Source: Burkholderia sp. PAMC 26561
GTDB lineage: Bacteria; Pseudomonadota; Gammaproteobacteria; Burkholderiales; Burkholderiaceae
Assembly: GCF_001557535.2 (NCBI RefSeq)
Contig: NZ_CP014315.1
Location: 1,488,001-1,552,000 of the forward strand
Reading direction: 5' to 3'
DNA length: 64,000 bases
Part shown: positions 17,499 through 25,624 of the stretch, piece by piece
How positions within the stretch are numbered: position 1 is the stretch's first letter
How the letters are laid out: the number at the start of each line of letters is the position of its first letter
Position numbers and translations under genes: made by a program
The notes under the pieces: generated by a model
What the model saw: the letters and a program-made list of their open reading frames with translations, nothing else
What the model was told of the DNA's origin: nothing
Database searches by the model: none

Positions 17499-18758
17499 TC
17501 AGGCGCGTCCATGCGAAACGCGGGACTGCCGTGCAAGCGAATCGACGACGACTGCAATAGCCAGCACCGCGCCGGTGATCATGAAGCGCAGCGAGGACGA
17601 CAGGTTCAGCAATGTCAGGCCGCTCGCGATCGACTGGATCACGATGATGCCGAGCACCGCCGAGTAAGCGCTGCCGCGGCCGCCGAACAGGCTGGTGCCG
17701 CCAATCACCGCCGCTGCGATGGCGTTCAGGTTGACGTCGCCGGTACCGGCCTGCTGGCTGGCCGAGGCGAGCCGCGCGGCAGTCAGCACGCCGCCGAGCG
17801 CCGCTAAGCCGGCACACAGTACGAAGGCGCTGGTATAGATCCGGCCGACGTTGATCCCGGCACGCCGCGCCGCCTCGTGATTGCCGCCGACGGCGTTCAT
17901 CGAGCGGCCCCATTGGGTGCGCTTGAGCGCGTAGTCCATGGCGACCGCGAGGCCAAGGAAGACGCCGAACATCAGCGGCACGCCGCGTCCCTGATTGAGG
18001 TACGCGACCACGACTTCAAGCAGCACCGTGACGATCACACTGCGCACGAGAAGGCTGCCTGTCGAGGATGCCGACAGATTCGATGCACGGCGGCGCTCGC
18101 GCGTGCGCAGGCCGATGAACAGGATCACCGCGCCCGGGACCAGCGCAAGAAGGTAGGAAATGACCGCAGGGATGATGATCAACTGTCCGAGGTTCACCAT
18201 CGCGGAGCCGTAAGGCAGGTTGATCGAGCCGGTCGCGCCGAGCACATACAACTGCATGCCGAGGATGGCGAGCAGCCCGGCCAGCGTCGCGACGAAACTG
18301 GGCATGCCGAGACGGTTCAGCAGCAGCGCGTAAAGCGCGCCGACCGCGGCGCCCACCACTATCGCAGCCGCGATCGCCAGAAGCACCGGCCAGCCATGAT
18401 TGACCCAGAGCGTGCCGACGAGCGCGGAAGCGAAACCGCTCATCGAGCCAACCGACAAGTCAATCTGGCCGACCATCAGCACACAGACAATACCCAGCGA
18501 AATCACGCCGACCGTCGAACAGTCGAACAGCAGGTTCACGAGGTTATCGGCGGAGAGGAAGACCGGGTTCAGGCTCGTGAACACCGTCCAGATGATGATC
18601 AGCCCTGCAACGACGGGCAGCGATCCCAGGTCGCCCGAGCGCACCCGGTCGACAAAAGCGCTGAGCGTGCCGCCGACACCGGTGGCGTGCTTGACGCGAA
18701 CATCACTGCGATCAAGCAGCGTGGGCGGGGTCGAACCGCCTTGCGTTTCGTTAATCAT
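17499..18758 (-). CDS. Sugar ABC transporter permease (XylH/RbsC-type, CUT2)
   Basis: 419 residues, longer than RbsC and close to XylH. A cytoplasmic N-terminus of about 45 residues precedes about 10-14 hydrophobic segments. Family motifs are VGQIDLSVGSMSGFASA, LNRLGMPSFVATLAG, GRSMNAVGGNHEAARRAGI (the ATPase-contact loop) and IAAAVIGGTSLFGGRGSA. It carries the ligand captured by the binding protein at 19644, presumably ribitol given rbtD and the kinase downstream. Confidence 0.92.
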   Translation of the reverse strand: MINETQGGSTPPTLLDRSDVRVKHATGVGGTLSAFVDRVRSGDLGSLPVVAGLIIIWTVFTSLNPVFLSADNLVNLLFDCSTVGVISLGIVCVLMVGQIDLSVGSMSGFASALVGTLWVNHGWPVLLAIAAAIVVGAAVGALYALLLNRLGMPSFVATLAGLLAILGMQLYVLGATGSINLPYGSAMVNLGQLIIIPAVISYLLALVPGAVILFIGLRTRERRRASNLSASSTGSLLVRSVIVTVLLEVVVAYLNQGRGVPLMFGVFLGLAVAMDYALKRTQWGRSMNAVGGNHEAARRAGINVGRIYTSAFVLCAGLAALGGVLTAARLASASQQAGTGDVNLNAIAAAVIGGTSLFGGRGSAYSAVLGIIVIQSIASGLTLLNLSSSLRFMITGAVLAIAVVVDSLARQSRVSHGRA

Positions 18759-18773
18759 GATCGTTCCTTGGAT

Positions 18774-19577
18774 TTAGACGCTCTGCCCGGCCTGCTGCCG
18801 GCCGGCGCGCCGTGATACGGCATTTTCAGTGGCGCCCGTGATCGCGGCCACCAGTTCCTGGTTCGACGAGTCGGGGTAGAAAACCCCGTTGTTGCGCCCG
18901 AGACGCAGCACGACGATCCGGTCCGCCACCGCGCGGACATCCTCCATGTTGTGGCTGATCATGATCACGGCGTGTCCGCGATCGCGCACCCGCTCGATCA
19001 GGTTCAGCACTTCGGCTGTCTGGGCGACACCCAGCGCAGCCGTGGGTTCATCGAGCATGATCAGTTTCGGGTCCAGCAGCAGCGATCGGGCAATCGCCAC
19101 CGTCTGCCGCTGGCCGCCCGAAAGAGACGCAACCACATCGCGCACGCTGGGGATGCGCGCAGAGAGTTCGTTGAGGAGCGTCCACGCGCGTACTTCCATT
19201 GCCACTTCGTCAAGGTGCAGCGGGTTCAGTTCGCGCCCCAGGTAGATGTTGGCGACGACATCGAGGTTCTCGCACAGCGCGAGATCCTGGAAGACCGTCG
19301 CGATGCCGAGATCGAGCGCTGCGCCCGGATCGGGCAGCGTGACCGGCTGGCCATCGAAGGTGATGGTGCCGGAACTCGGCTGATGGACGCCCGCCAGCAC
19401 TTTCACCAGCGTCGATTTTCCGGCGCCGTTGTCGCCGACCAGCGCGACCACTTCGCCCGCGTGCACATCGAGTTCAATGTCGGTCAGTGCGGAGACCGCC
19501 CCGAAGTTTTTCGAAACGCCGCGCAGGCTGAGCACCAGCTTGCCGGGCTTGGATCGTGTCGTGGAATTGTCAGTCAT
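18774..19577 (-). CDS. Sugar ABC transporter ATP-binding protein (single-domain CUT2)
   Basis: 267 residues. Walker A GDNGAGKST near 50, Q-loop VFQDLALCENL, signature SLSGGQRQTVAIARS, Walker B LIMLDEPTAAL, switch MISHNMEDV. Unlike RbsA/XylG it holds one nucleotide-binding domain instead of two, as in FrcA-type systems, so two copies must join the transporter. Last 15 bp before the permease gene; the operon is binding protein - ATPase - permease - rbtD - kinase. Confidence 0.92.
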   Translation of the reverse strand: MTDNSTTRSKPGKLVLSLRGVSKNFGAVSALTDIELDVHAGEVVALVGDNGAGKSTLVKVLAGVHQPSSGTITFDGQPVTLPDPGAALDLGIATVFQDLALCENLDVVANIYLGRELNPLHLDEVAMEVRAWTLLNELSARIPSVRDVVASLSGGQRQTVAIARSLLLDPKLIMLDEPTAALGVAQTAEVLNLIERVRDRGHAVIMISHNMEDVRAVADRIVVLRLGRNNGVFYPDSSNQELVAAITGATENAVSRRAGRQQAGQSV

Positions 19578-19643
19578 GGAACGGGTACCTCGATTTAGGT
19601 GGAGGGATCCGGTTCGAGCCGGACCCCGTCCTGTACGCGCCGG

Positions 19644-20714
19644 TCAGTTCGAGATGCCCAGGGCCTTGCAGCCTTCGGCATAGCGGTCCGTGCACAGATC
19701 CTTGGCGCTGACGATGCCCTTGTCGACCACGTCGGCCTTGATGTTTTTCGCGGTGATGACGGTCGGCGTGAAGAGCTGCGACGGGGTATTGAAGAGCGTC
19801 GTCTGAGCCTTCGGAGCCTGGCCGGAGAGGAAGCCGACAGCCACCTTGGCCGCTGCCGCCGCGACAATCTCGCTCGGCTTCAGGATCGTGTTGTACTCGT
19901 CGCCCGCGACGATCAGTTGAAGGCCTGCAAGTGTCGCGTCGTTGCCGGTTACCGGCGGCACCGGGTTCACGCCGGCCGCCTTGAACGCCGCGACGGCGCC
20001 GCCACCCGTGCCGTCATTCGCGGCGACCACACCCACGATCTGTGATCCGAAGCGCGTGACCTGGCCGCTGACCCATTGCTGCGCCTTCGGCGGCGCCCAG
20101 TCAGGCGTGTCGTACTCGGCGAGGGTCTTGTAGCCGCTGCCCTGCAAGCCGGAATGAATGCCGTTCTTGATCAGTCCGGCGGCCGCGTCGGTAGGCGAGC
20201 CGTTGACCTGCAGCACGCCGCCTTTATTAGTCGGAACGCCCTTCTCCTTCAGGTGCGCAACGAGCGACTGCGCAATAGCCCGGCCGATGCCTTCGTTATC
20301 GAACGAAACGTAATAGTCGGCTGGCGTCGACGGGACCGGCCGGTCATACGCGATCACCTTGATACCCTGGCTTTGCGCCATATGAACGAGCGACGCCGCG
20401 GCCGTCGAATCGACCGGATCCAGGACGATGACCTTTGCGCCCTGCGAGATCACCGAGTTGAATTGCTGTTGCTGGGTCGCCACGTCCGCGTTGGCGTTCT
20501 GGTAAAGCACCTTGCAGTTGGGACAAAGCTTGGCCATTTCCGCCTTGAAGCCGGGGAAGTCGTGCTGTTCGTAACGCGTCGATGCCTGGTCCGGCATCAG
20601 GAAAGCCACCGTCCCGCTGGGCGCGGCCTGCGCCGCCGTGCTGCAGATCAGGCTCAGGCCGAGGCTCAGGGTCAGCGCGCTCGCGCCGATCGTTTTTGTC
20701 GAAAGTCGGGTCAT
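19644..20714 (-). CDS. Sugar/polyol ABC transporter substrate-binding protein
   Basis: 356 residues from ATG 20714 with GGAGAC just upstream; the frame open to 20870 lacks a signal and is not used. Sec signal peptide with core ASALTLSLGLSLICSTAAQA. Mature protein of the RbsB/XylF type I fold: VAFLMPDQASTRYEQHD, VLDPVDSTAAASLV, KVIAYDRPV, VAANDGTGGGAVAAFKAAG, VTGNDATLAGLQLI. First gene of the ribitol operon; the ligand is most likely ribitol by context. A terminator-like hairpin lies only 21 bp before its start. Confidence 0.9.
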   Translation of the reverse strand: MTRLSTKTIGASALTLSLGLSLICSTAAQAAPSGTVAFLMPDQASTRYEQHDFPGFKAEMAKLCPNCKVLYQNANADVATQQQQFNSVISQGAKVIVLDPVDSTAAASLVHMAQSQGIKVIAYDRPVPSTPADYYVSFDNEGIGRAIAQSLVAHLKEKGVPTNKGGVLQVNGSPTDAAAGLIKNGIHSGLQGSGYKTLAEYDTPDWAPPKAQQWVSGQVTRFGSQIVGVVAANDGTGGGAVAAFKAAGVNPVPPVTGNDATLAGLQLIVAGDEYNTILKPSEIVAAAAAKVAVGFLSGQAPKAQTTLFNTPSQLFTPTVITAKNIKADVVDKGIVSAKDLCTDRYAEGCKALGISN

Positions 20715-20734
20715 CGATTGTCTCCGTTTATTAG

Positions 20735-20758
20735 AAAAAGCCGGCGCGGTTGGCGCCG
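20735..20758 (-). terminator. Rho-independent terminator or attenuator before the ribitol operon
   Basis: On the minus strand a CGGCGC-N5-GCGCCG stem is followed by G, C and a run of five T (20739-20735). It would end the AraC transcript, yet it also lies in the immediate 5' leader of the binding-protein gene (start 20714), leaving no room for a promoter between the two. Confidence 0.6.
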
Positions 20759-20905
20759 TGAGTGCGCTGCGGATAAAACTGGATTCATGCGTTGTTTTCA
20801 GTCGCCGGATCGAGCTCATGAAAAAACCGCTAAAGCGTGAAGACCAACGTGTCCCTCCCGATGCCTTCATGCATCCGGTGCCGGGTCCTGCCGGGAATGA
20901 ATGTG

Positions 20906-21909
20906 CTACCTGAGCGCTTCCAGCGCGTGCGTGAGCTCAGGCTCTTCGATCGCGCTGGCCGCATTGAGCTGTTGATACGCGCGCCATCGAGACGGTGACA
21001 TCTCTTTGATCATCAGGAATTGCCGGTTGAAGTTCGACATGTTGTTGAAGCCGACCTGATAGCAGATATCGGTGATGCTCAGTTCGCCCGACATCAGCAA
21101 CTGGCACGCGAGGTTGATGCGCAGCCGGTTCACATACTGGACGAACGGCACGCCTGTGTGCCGCCGGAAATAGCGTGAGAACGCGCTGGCGCTTTGCCCG
21201 CGAGTTCGGCCAACTCCGTCTCGCGCAACTCTTGCGACAGGTTTTTGCCAATATAAGACAGCACATGATTGATGCGGGTCTCCGCGTAGTGCGCAGGGTC
21301 GGAGCAATAGGCAGCGCTCGCCAGTTTGATCGGCTCAGGGCTTTGCACGAGCAAGTCGAGCAAGCCGACGAACAGGTTGATGCGTCGCATGCCTTGAGCG
21401 CCCAGCATTTCGCGCATGATCGGTTCGGCTGCCGCGCCGGTTTTCGGGGTAAAAAGCACGCCCCACTGGGCTGCATTGAGCAAGGGCTGCACGCGCCTGA
21501 GTTCCGGGAATATTTCGATGCCCCGTTCGACCAGGCCTGCGTCGAATTGCAGGATCAGGCAGCGCTCATCCACGCGGTCACCGGCAGGCACGCTGCTCAC
21601 CCAGTTGTGCGGGAGATTGGGGCCCGTCATCACAAGGTTTCCCGGCTCGAATGTGCCGATGTAATCCCCGACAAAGTATTTTCCTGTCGTCGATGTAATG
21701 ACCTGGATTTCGTACTCAGGGTGAAAGTGCCAGCGTACCGTGCGATACGGATAGCCATGCGACCAGACCTTGAAGGACTCGTCGCGCGGAACGGCGACCA
21801 GTTCGAGATCCGGCTGGACGATGTTGCCACGGCGAGCGCCCAGGCGCGCCGCACGGCAATAGCCGCAGGTTCCGCATTGGCACGCCGTCGTACTCGGAGT
21901 GGTGGGCAT
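20906..21909 (-). pseudogene. AraC family regulator interrupted by a one-base deletion
   Basis: Start ATG 21909 follows AGGAGGAAGACG. Residues 1 to about 238 read an AraC cupin sensor domain (FHPEYEIQVITSTTGKYFVG, GPNLPHNWVSS, an N-terminal CQCGTCGYC cluster) into the first HTH helix, ETELAELAG. There the frame shifts: the continuation SASAFSRYFRRHTGVPF, CYQVGFNNMSNFNRQF lies in another frame. Inserting one base at about 21195 (GGGC-AAAG to GGGCCAAAG) restores a 334-residue protein, and the span of 1004 bp is one short of a multiple of three. The truncated product would lack its DNA-binding domain. Either a true lesion or a sequencing error. The gene precedes the ribitol operon on the same strand and was probably one of its regulators. 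Confidence 0.85.
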
Positions 21910-22194
21910 CGTCTTCCTCCTGAACCGCTTTTGTTTTTTGGACGCTTTTTGGACGTTTGCACGAAATGCAGTTGATGTGCATTGAGCGCCGCCATGCACG
22001 AACAATATGCTTCTCGCGCCTCCCGCACTACCGAAATTGAGACCGTCGGCTGATACTATTTTGCATTCGGGTAAGCCCGGATGCCCTCAAAGGTCAACTT
22101 TTGTGCAATGCAAAAGCGTAATGAAGGTCGCGGGGTATCGATGCCTGAGTTCAGCGGCCACGACCCGTCTCCCGCGTTTCAACAGCGTTTCATG

Positions 22195-22223
22195 TGTGTT
22201 TCATTTAAATTCATTGAAACACA
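22195..22223. promoter_or_regulatory. Upstream activator palindrome TGTGTTTCA-N11-TGAAACACA
   Basis: Perfect 9-bp arms. Additional GTTTCA half-sites lie at about 22176 and 22187 and another GTGAAACAC at about 22235, giving a cluster of five half-sites in about 70 bp. The palindrome is about 90 bp upstream of a sigma-54 promoter, the usual distance for an enhancer-binding protein. The cognate activator is not evident nearby. Confidence 0.6.
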
Positions 22224-22308
22224 GTGATAAGACGGTGAAACACTGACAGCTCATTCCTCGATTCCGTACGTCGTTGTTTTGAAAGCGCATTCAGGCTTTC
22301 AAGAAGAC

Positions 22309-22324
22309 TGGCATGGATGCTGCA
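22309..22324 (+). promoter_or_regulatory. Sigma-54 (-24/-12) promoter
   Basis: TGGCATGGATGCTGCA matches the consensus TGGCACGNNNNTTGCW with invariant GG and GC spaced correctly and two deviations. The predicted start near 22336 leaves about 20 nt before ATG 22358, with an AAAGGAAA ribosome-binding site between. Confidence 0.75.
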
Positions 22325-22357
22325 AACAGACTGGCAAACTTTCAAAAGGAAACAGCC

Positions 22358-23245
22358 ATGTCGCAGTCATCAGCCGCACGCCGCGCCGCCTTTCGCGCAG
22401 CCATTCAACAACGCCAGGCCTTGCTCATGCCCGGCGCCTTTAACGCAATGAGCGCCCGCGTCGTCGCGGACGCGGGGTTCAAGGCGCTTTACATCACGGG
22501 CGCGGGCGTGACGAACATGTCGCTTGGCTTGCCCGACCTCGGTTTTGTCGGCTTGAGCGAGATTGCGGAGCACACGTCGCGCATTCGCGATGCCGTGGAT
22601 CTCCCGCTTCTCGTCGATGCCGATACCGGTTTCGGCAACGCCCTCAATGTTCGCCATACCGTGCGCACGCTCGAACGTGCAGGCGCCGATGCGATCCAGC
22701 TTGAAGATCAGGTCAGTCCGAAGAAATGCGGCCACTTCGCAGGCAAGGCCGTCATCTCCACCAGCGAAATGGTCGGCAAGCTGCACGCCGCCGTCGATGC
22801 ACGCGAGGACGCCAACTTCCAGATCATCGCCCGCACTGACGCGTGTGCCGTGCATGGTTTCGAGGCGGCCATCGAACGCGCGCACCGCTTTGCCGAGGCG
22901 GGCGCGGACGTCCTCTTCATTGAAGCAGTCGAAACGTTCGATGAAATCAAAAGACTGCCGTCGCTTTTCGACACGCCCCAGTTGATCAATATCGTGGTGG
23001 GCGGCAAGACGCCGGTCGTCCCGCAGAGCGAGCTTGCGGCGATGGGTTTTGGCATCGTCCTGTATGCGAACGCTGCGCTGCAGGGAGCGCTGCTCGGCAT
23101 GCAGAAGGCGCTCGGCGCACTGCGCGATGCAGGCAAGCTCGACGAAGATCCCACGCTCCTCGCGCCGTTCAACGAACGCCAGCGGCTGGTCGACAAGCCG
23201 CTCTACGACCGTCTCGACAAGCAATACGCAGCGGACAGCGAATAA
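22358..23245 (+). CDS. Isocitrate lyase / PEP mutase superfamily enzyme
   Basis: 295 residues from ATG 22358 (AAAGGAAA upstream); an ATG at 22313 falls in the sigma-54 promoter and is rejected. The TIM-barrel family motifs are present: VDADTGFGNALNV (metal-binding Asp pair), IQLEDQVSPKKCGHF with the catalytic Cys in KKCGH, and IIARTDA. KKCGH argues for a lyase such as methylisocitrate lyase or 2,3-dimethylmalate lyase, although oxaloacetate decarboxylases also occur in the family. It is followed 40 bp later by an MHS-family carboxylate transporter in the same direction. Substrate probably a branched di- or tricarboxylate imported by that transporter (inference). Confidence 0.85.
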   Translation: MSQSSAARRAAFRAAIQQRQALLMPGAFNAMSARVVADAGFKALYITGAGVTNMSLGLPDLGFVGLSEIAEHTSRIRDAVDLPLLVDADTGFGNALNVRHTVRTLERAGADAIQLEDQVSPKKCGHFAGKAVISTSEMVGKLHAAVDAREDANFQIIARTDACAVHGFEAAIERAHRFAEAGADVLFIEAVETFDEIKRLPSLFDTPQLINIVVGGKTPVVPQSELAAMGFGIVLYANAALQGALLGMQKALGALRDAGKLDEDPTLLAPFNERQRLVDKPLYDRLDKQYAADSE

Positions 23246-23285
23246 CCCCGCCACGCCAGTACGAAGAAAGCAAGGAGACTTCAGC

Positions 23286-24614
23286 GTGACGAAAACCAGT
23301 GCAGCGTCCTTCCCCGACACCGAACCGCAGGTACGCGCAAGTCCGGTGCGGCTTCGCTCGATCATCGGCGGCCTGATGGGCAATGTGATCGAGTGGTACG
23401 ACTTCCTCGCCTACAGCATCTTTTCGATCTACTTCGCCAAGGCTTTTTTTCCCGCCGATAACCCGACGGTCCAGCTCATGAACGCGGCGGCGATTGCGGC
23501 GGTCGGGTACATCGCGCGGCCTCTGGGTAGTTGGCTGATCGGGCTGTATGCCGACAAACGCGGCCGCAAGGCTGCGCTCATGTGGTCGGTCATGGGCATG
23601 TGCGTCGGCTCGCTGATGATCGCCTTGACTCCGGGATATGCCACGATCGGCGCGCTTGCACCGATCATCCTGATCCTTGCGCGTTTGCTGCAAGGCCTGT
23701 GCATGGGAGGCGAATACGGCACGAGCGCCACGTATCTCAGCGAGATCGCGCCTGAAAACCGGCGTGGCTTTTACCTCGGCTTCCTGCAAGTGAGCGTGGT
23801 GGCTGGCCAGTTGCTGGCGCTCGGTCTTCTGCTTGTCATGCAGCACTTGTTGCTTACATCCGAGCAGATCGACCGCTGGGGCTGGCGCATTCCGTTCGTG
23901 ATCGGCGGCCTGCTTGCACTGTTTGCGCTCTACATGCGTCGCAACGTGATGGAATCAGAAGCGTTCGCCGAGAGCGCAAATAAAACGGGGCCGCCGATCA
24001 GCCGTGAGATGCTGGCGCACTGGCGACAACTCCTGCTCGCCGTTGGCATAACCGTAGGCGGCACTGTCGGCTTCTATACATACACGGTGTACATGCAGAA
24101 ATACCTGGTCAATTCGGTCGGACTCAGCAAGGAAACGTCGACGTTCATCTCTTCCCTCGCGTTGCTGCTTTACATGCCGCTGCAGCCCCTGTTCGGTCTG
24201 GCCTCCGACGTGTTCGGCCGCCGCCCGGTGCTGATCTGTTTCGGCGTGTGCTGTACGCTTTTCTCCGTGCCGCTGTTCACTGCGCTGAGTCACACGAAAG
24301 ATCCGCTCGTCGCATTCCTGCTGTCGTTCGCCGGGCTCGCCATGTTGAGCGGCTTTACATCGGTTCACATGCTTGCCAAGACAGAACTGTTCCCGGCGCG
24401 CATCCGTGCGCTCGCGGTCGGCTTGCCTTATGCGCTGACGACAGCAATCCTCGGCGGCACGACCGAGTTTGTCGCCTTGCGTTTCAAGGCGAGCGGACAC
24501 GAACAGTATTTCTACTGGTATGTGAGTGCGTGGGCGGCGGTGTCGCTTATCGTTTATATCCGAATGCCCGAGACGCGTTTTCGAACCGTTACGCGCACCG
24601 AAGCCAGAGCATGA
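23286..24614 (+). CDS. MHS-family (KgtP/ProP-like) metabolite:H+ symporter
   Basis: 442 residues from GTG 23286 with AAGGAGAC upstream; the upstream ATG overlaps the lyase gene out of context. The first membrane segment carries GNVIEWYDFLAY, the fingerprint of the metabolite:H+ symporter branch of the MFS. The loop 2-3 motif GLYADKRGRKAAL and LLQGLCMGGEYGTSATYLSE follow. Twelve transmembrane segments are expected. Members import alpha-ketoglutarate, citrate, shikimate or betaines with protons. Cotranscribed with the lyase, so a dicarboxylic or tricarboxylic acid is likely. Confidence 0.9.
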   Translation: MTKTSAASFPDTEPQVRASPVRLRSIIGGLMGNVIEWYDFLAYSIFSIYFAKAFFPADNPTVQLMNAAAIAAVGYIARPLGSWLIGLYADKRGRKAALMWSVMGMCVGSLMIALTPGYATIGALAPIILILARLLQGLCMGGEYGTSATYLSEIAPENRRGFYLGFLQVSVVAGQLLALGLLLVMQHLLLTSEQIDRWGWRIPFVIGGLLALFALYMRRNVMESEAFAESANKTGPPISREMLAHWRQLLLAVGITVGGTVGFYTYTVYMQKYLVNSVGLSKETSTFISSLALLLYMPLQPLFGLASDVFGRRPVLICFGVCCTLFSVPLFTALSHTKDPLVAFLLSFAGLAMLSGFTSVHMLAKTELFPARIRALAVGLPYALTTAILGGTTEFVALRFKASGHEQYFYWYVSAWAAVSLIVYIRMPETRFRTVTRTEARA

Positions 24615-24623
24615 GCGTGCCCG

Positions 24624-24648
24624 ATGCAGCGGCGGCTCGCCGCTGCAT
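24624..24648 (+). terminator. Stem-loop terminator after the MHS transporter
   Basis: ATGCAGCGGCG-GCT-CGCCGCTGCAT is a perfect 11-bp stem beginning 9 bp after the transporter stop, followed by TTGTTG. Strong stem with a weak T tract. Confidence 0.65.
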
Positions 24649-24837
24649 TTGTTGATCGCTGATCAGAACCGGTGGATTATCGCGACGCGATAAACCATCT
24701 GGTTTCCAGCCGTCGATACCCCTGCAACTCGACCCGCCCTGCCGCCGCGTCCACTGAAACAACGCGTGCTACGTGTTAACGCTTAAACCCACAAAAATTG
24801 CTGTGCCGTGCTTGACTTCCTTCGACTGCCGCATAAA

Positions 24838-24855
24838 CTTAACTTTATGGTTAAG
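24838..24855. promoter_or_regulatory. ArsR operator overlapping the start codon
   Basis: CTTAAC-N6-GTTAAG straddles the ATG at 24847. A candidate promoter TTGACT (24812-24817) with TAAACT (24834-24839) and 16-bp spacing lies just before it. Binding of the regulator would block both transcription and access to its own start, a usual autoregulatory arrangement. Confidence 0.6.
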
Positions 24856-25269
24856 TATCAGGAAGCGGCCTTGAACCGCACATTCACCGCCCTGGCCGAC
24901 CCGACGCGTCGTGCTCTCCTCGCCCGCCTGTCCGCCGGCGCGGACCTGTCCGTCAGCGAACTCGCGCAGCCGTTTGCCATGTCGTTACCCGCCGTGATGA
25001 AGCATCTCGATGTGTTGTCGGATGCCGGTCTCATCACGCGGACCAAGACGGGCCGCACCGTCGCATGCCGGCTTGCCGCCGGACCGATGGAGGAAGCCAT
25101 GCAATGGCTTGCCCGTTACGAGCGCTTCTGGACTGACACACTCGATCGCCTTGCCGCCTTTGTGGAGGAAGACCCATGTCCGCCAAACCCAGTCTCACGC
25201 TCCAGCGCCGAATCAACGCAAGCCCCGCCAAAATCTTCGCCGCGTGGACGGAACCGTCGCAACTCGTGA
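24847..25269 (+). CDS. ArsR family transcriptional repressor
   Basis: 140 residues. Winged HTH: FTALADPTRRALLARL, then LSVSELAQPFAMSLPAVMKHLDVLSDAGL and TKTGRTVACRLA. No metal-binding cysteine pair is seen in helix alpha-3, so this is the SdpR-like, non-metal subgroup. No Shine-Dalgarno sequence precedes the ATG and the predicted transcription start is almost on it, so the message may be leaderless. The last 30 residues are low-complexity and are encoded over the start of the SRPBCC gene (94-bp overlap). The pair ArsR plus SRPBCC is a common, usually translationally coupled, unit. Confidence 0.88.
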   Translation: MVKYQEAALNRTFTALADPTRRALLARLSAGADLSVSELAQPFAMSLPAVMKHLDVLSDAGLITRTKTGRTVACRLAAGPMEEAMQWLARYERFWTDTLDRLAAFVEEDPCPPNPVSRSSAESTQAPPKSSPRGRNRRNS

Positions 25270-25604
25270 AGTGGATGCATCCGAACAAAAACGACGTGAT
25301 TCACGCGGAGATGGACGTGCGCGTCGGCGGGCGCTTCCGGATCGTCATGCGCACGCCGGCCGGCGAGGAGCATGACGTAAGCGGCGTGTTCAGGGAGGTC
25401 GTACAGGACGAGAAACTCGTCTACACCTGGGCATGGCGCAGCACGCCCGAACGGGAATCGCTCGTCACGTTCACGCTGCGGCGCGACGGCGAGCTCACTC
25501 TGCTCACGCTGACGCACGAGCAGTTCTTCGATGAAACCGCGCGCGATAACCATGAGTCCGGCTGGAACGAAATCCTCGATGGACTCATGCGGGAATTCGC
25601 CTGA
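25176..25604 (+). CDS. SRPBCC / AHSA1-domain protein
   Basis: 142 residues, START/Bet v1-like fold: LQRRINASPAKIFAAWTEPSQLVKWM at the N-terminus, DVRVGGRFRI, GVFREVVQDEKLVYTW and a C-terminal helix HESGWNEILDGL. The family (Hsp90-activator homology 1) makes a hydrophobic ligand pocket; function is generally unknown. GGAGGAAG directly precedes its ATG. Product is cytosolic, with no signal peptide. Middle gene of the three-gene ArsR operon. Confidence 0.9.
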   Translation: MSAKPSLTLQRRINASPAKIFAAWTEPSQLVKWMHPNKNDVIHAEMDVRVGGRFRIVMRTPAGEEHDVSGVFREVVQDEKLVYTWAWRSTPERESLVTFTLRRDGELTLLTLTHEQFFDETARDNHESGWNEILDGLMREFA

Positions 25605-25624
25605 TCACTGGAGGAGGACGCAAG

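Noticed and set aside
22062..22084. Imperfect repeat GCATTCGGG-TAAG-CCCGGATGC
   Set aside because: One mismatch per arm and no positional logic relative to a promoter; weaker than the neighbouring GTTTCA cluster.
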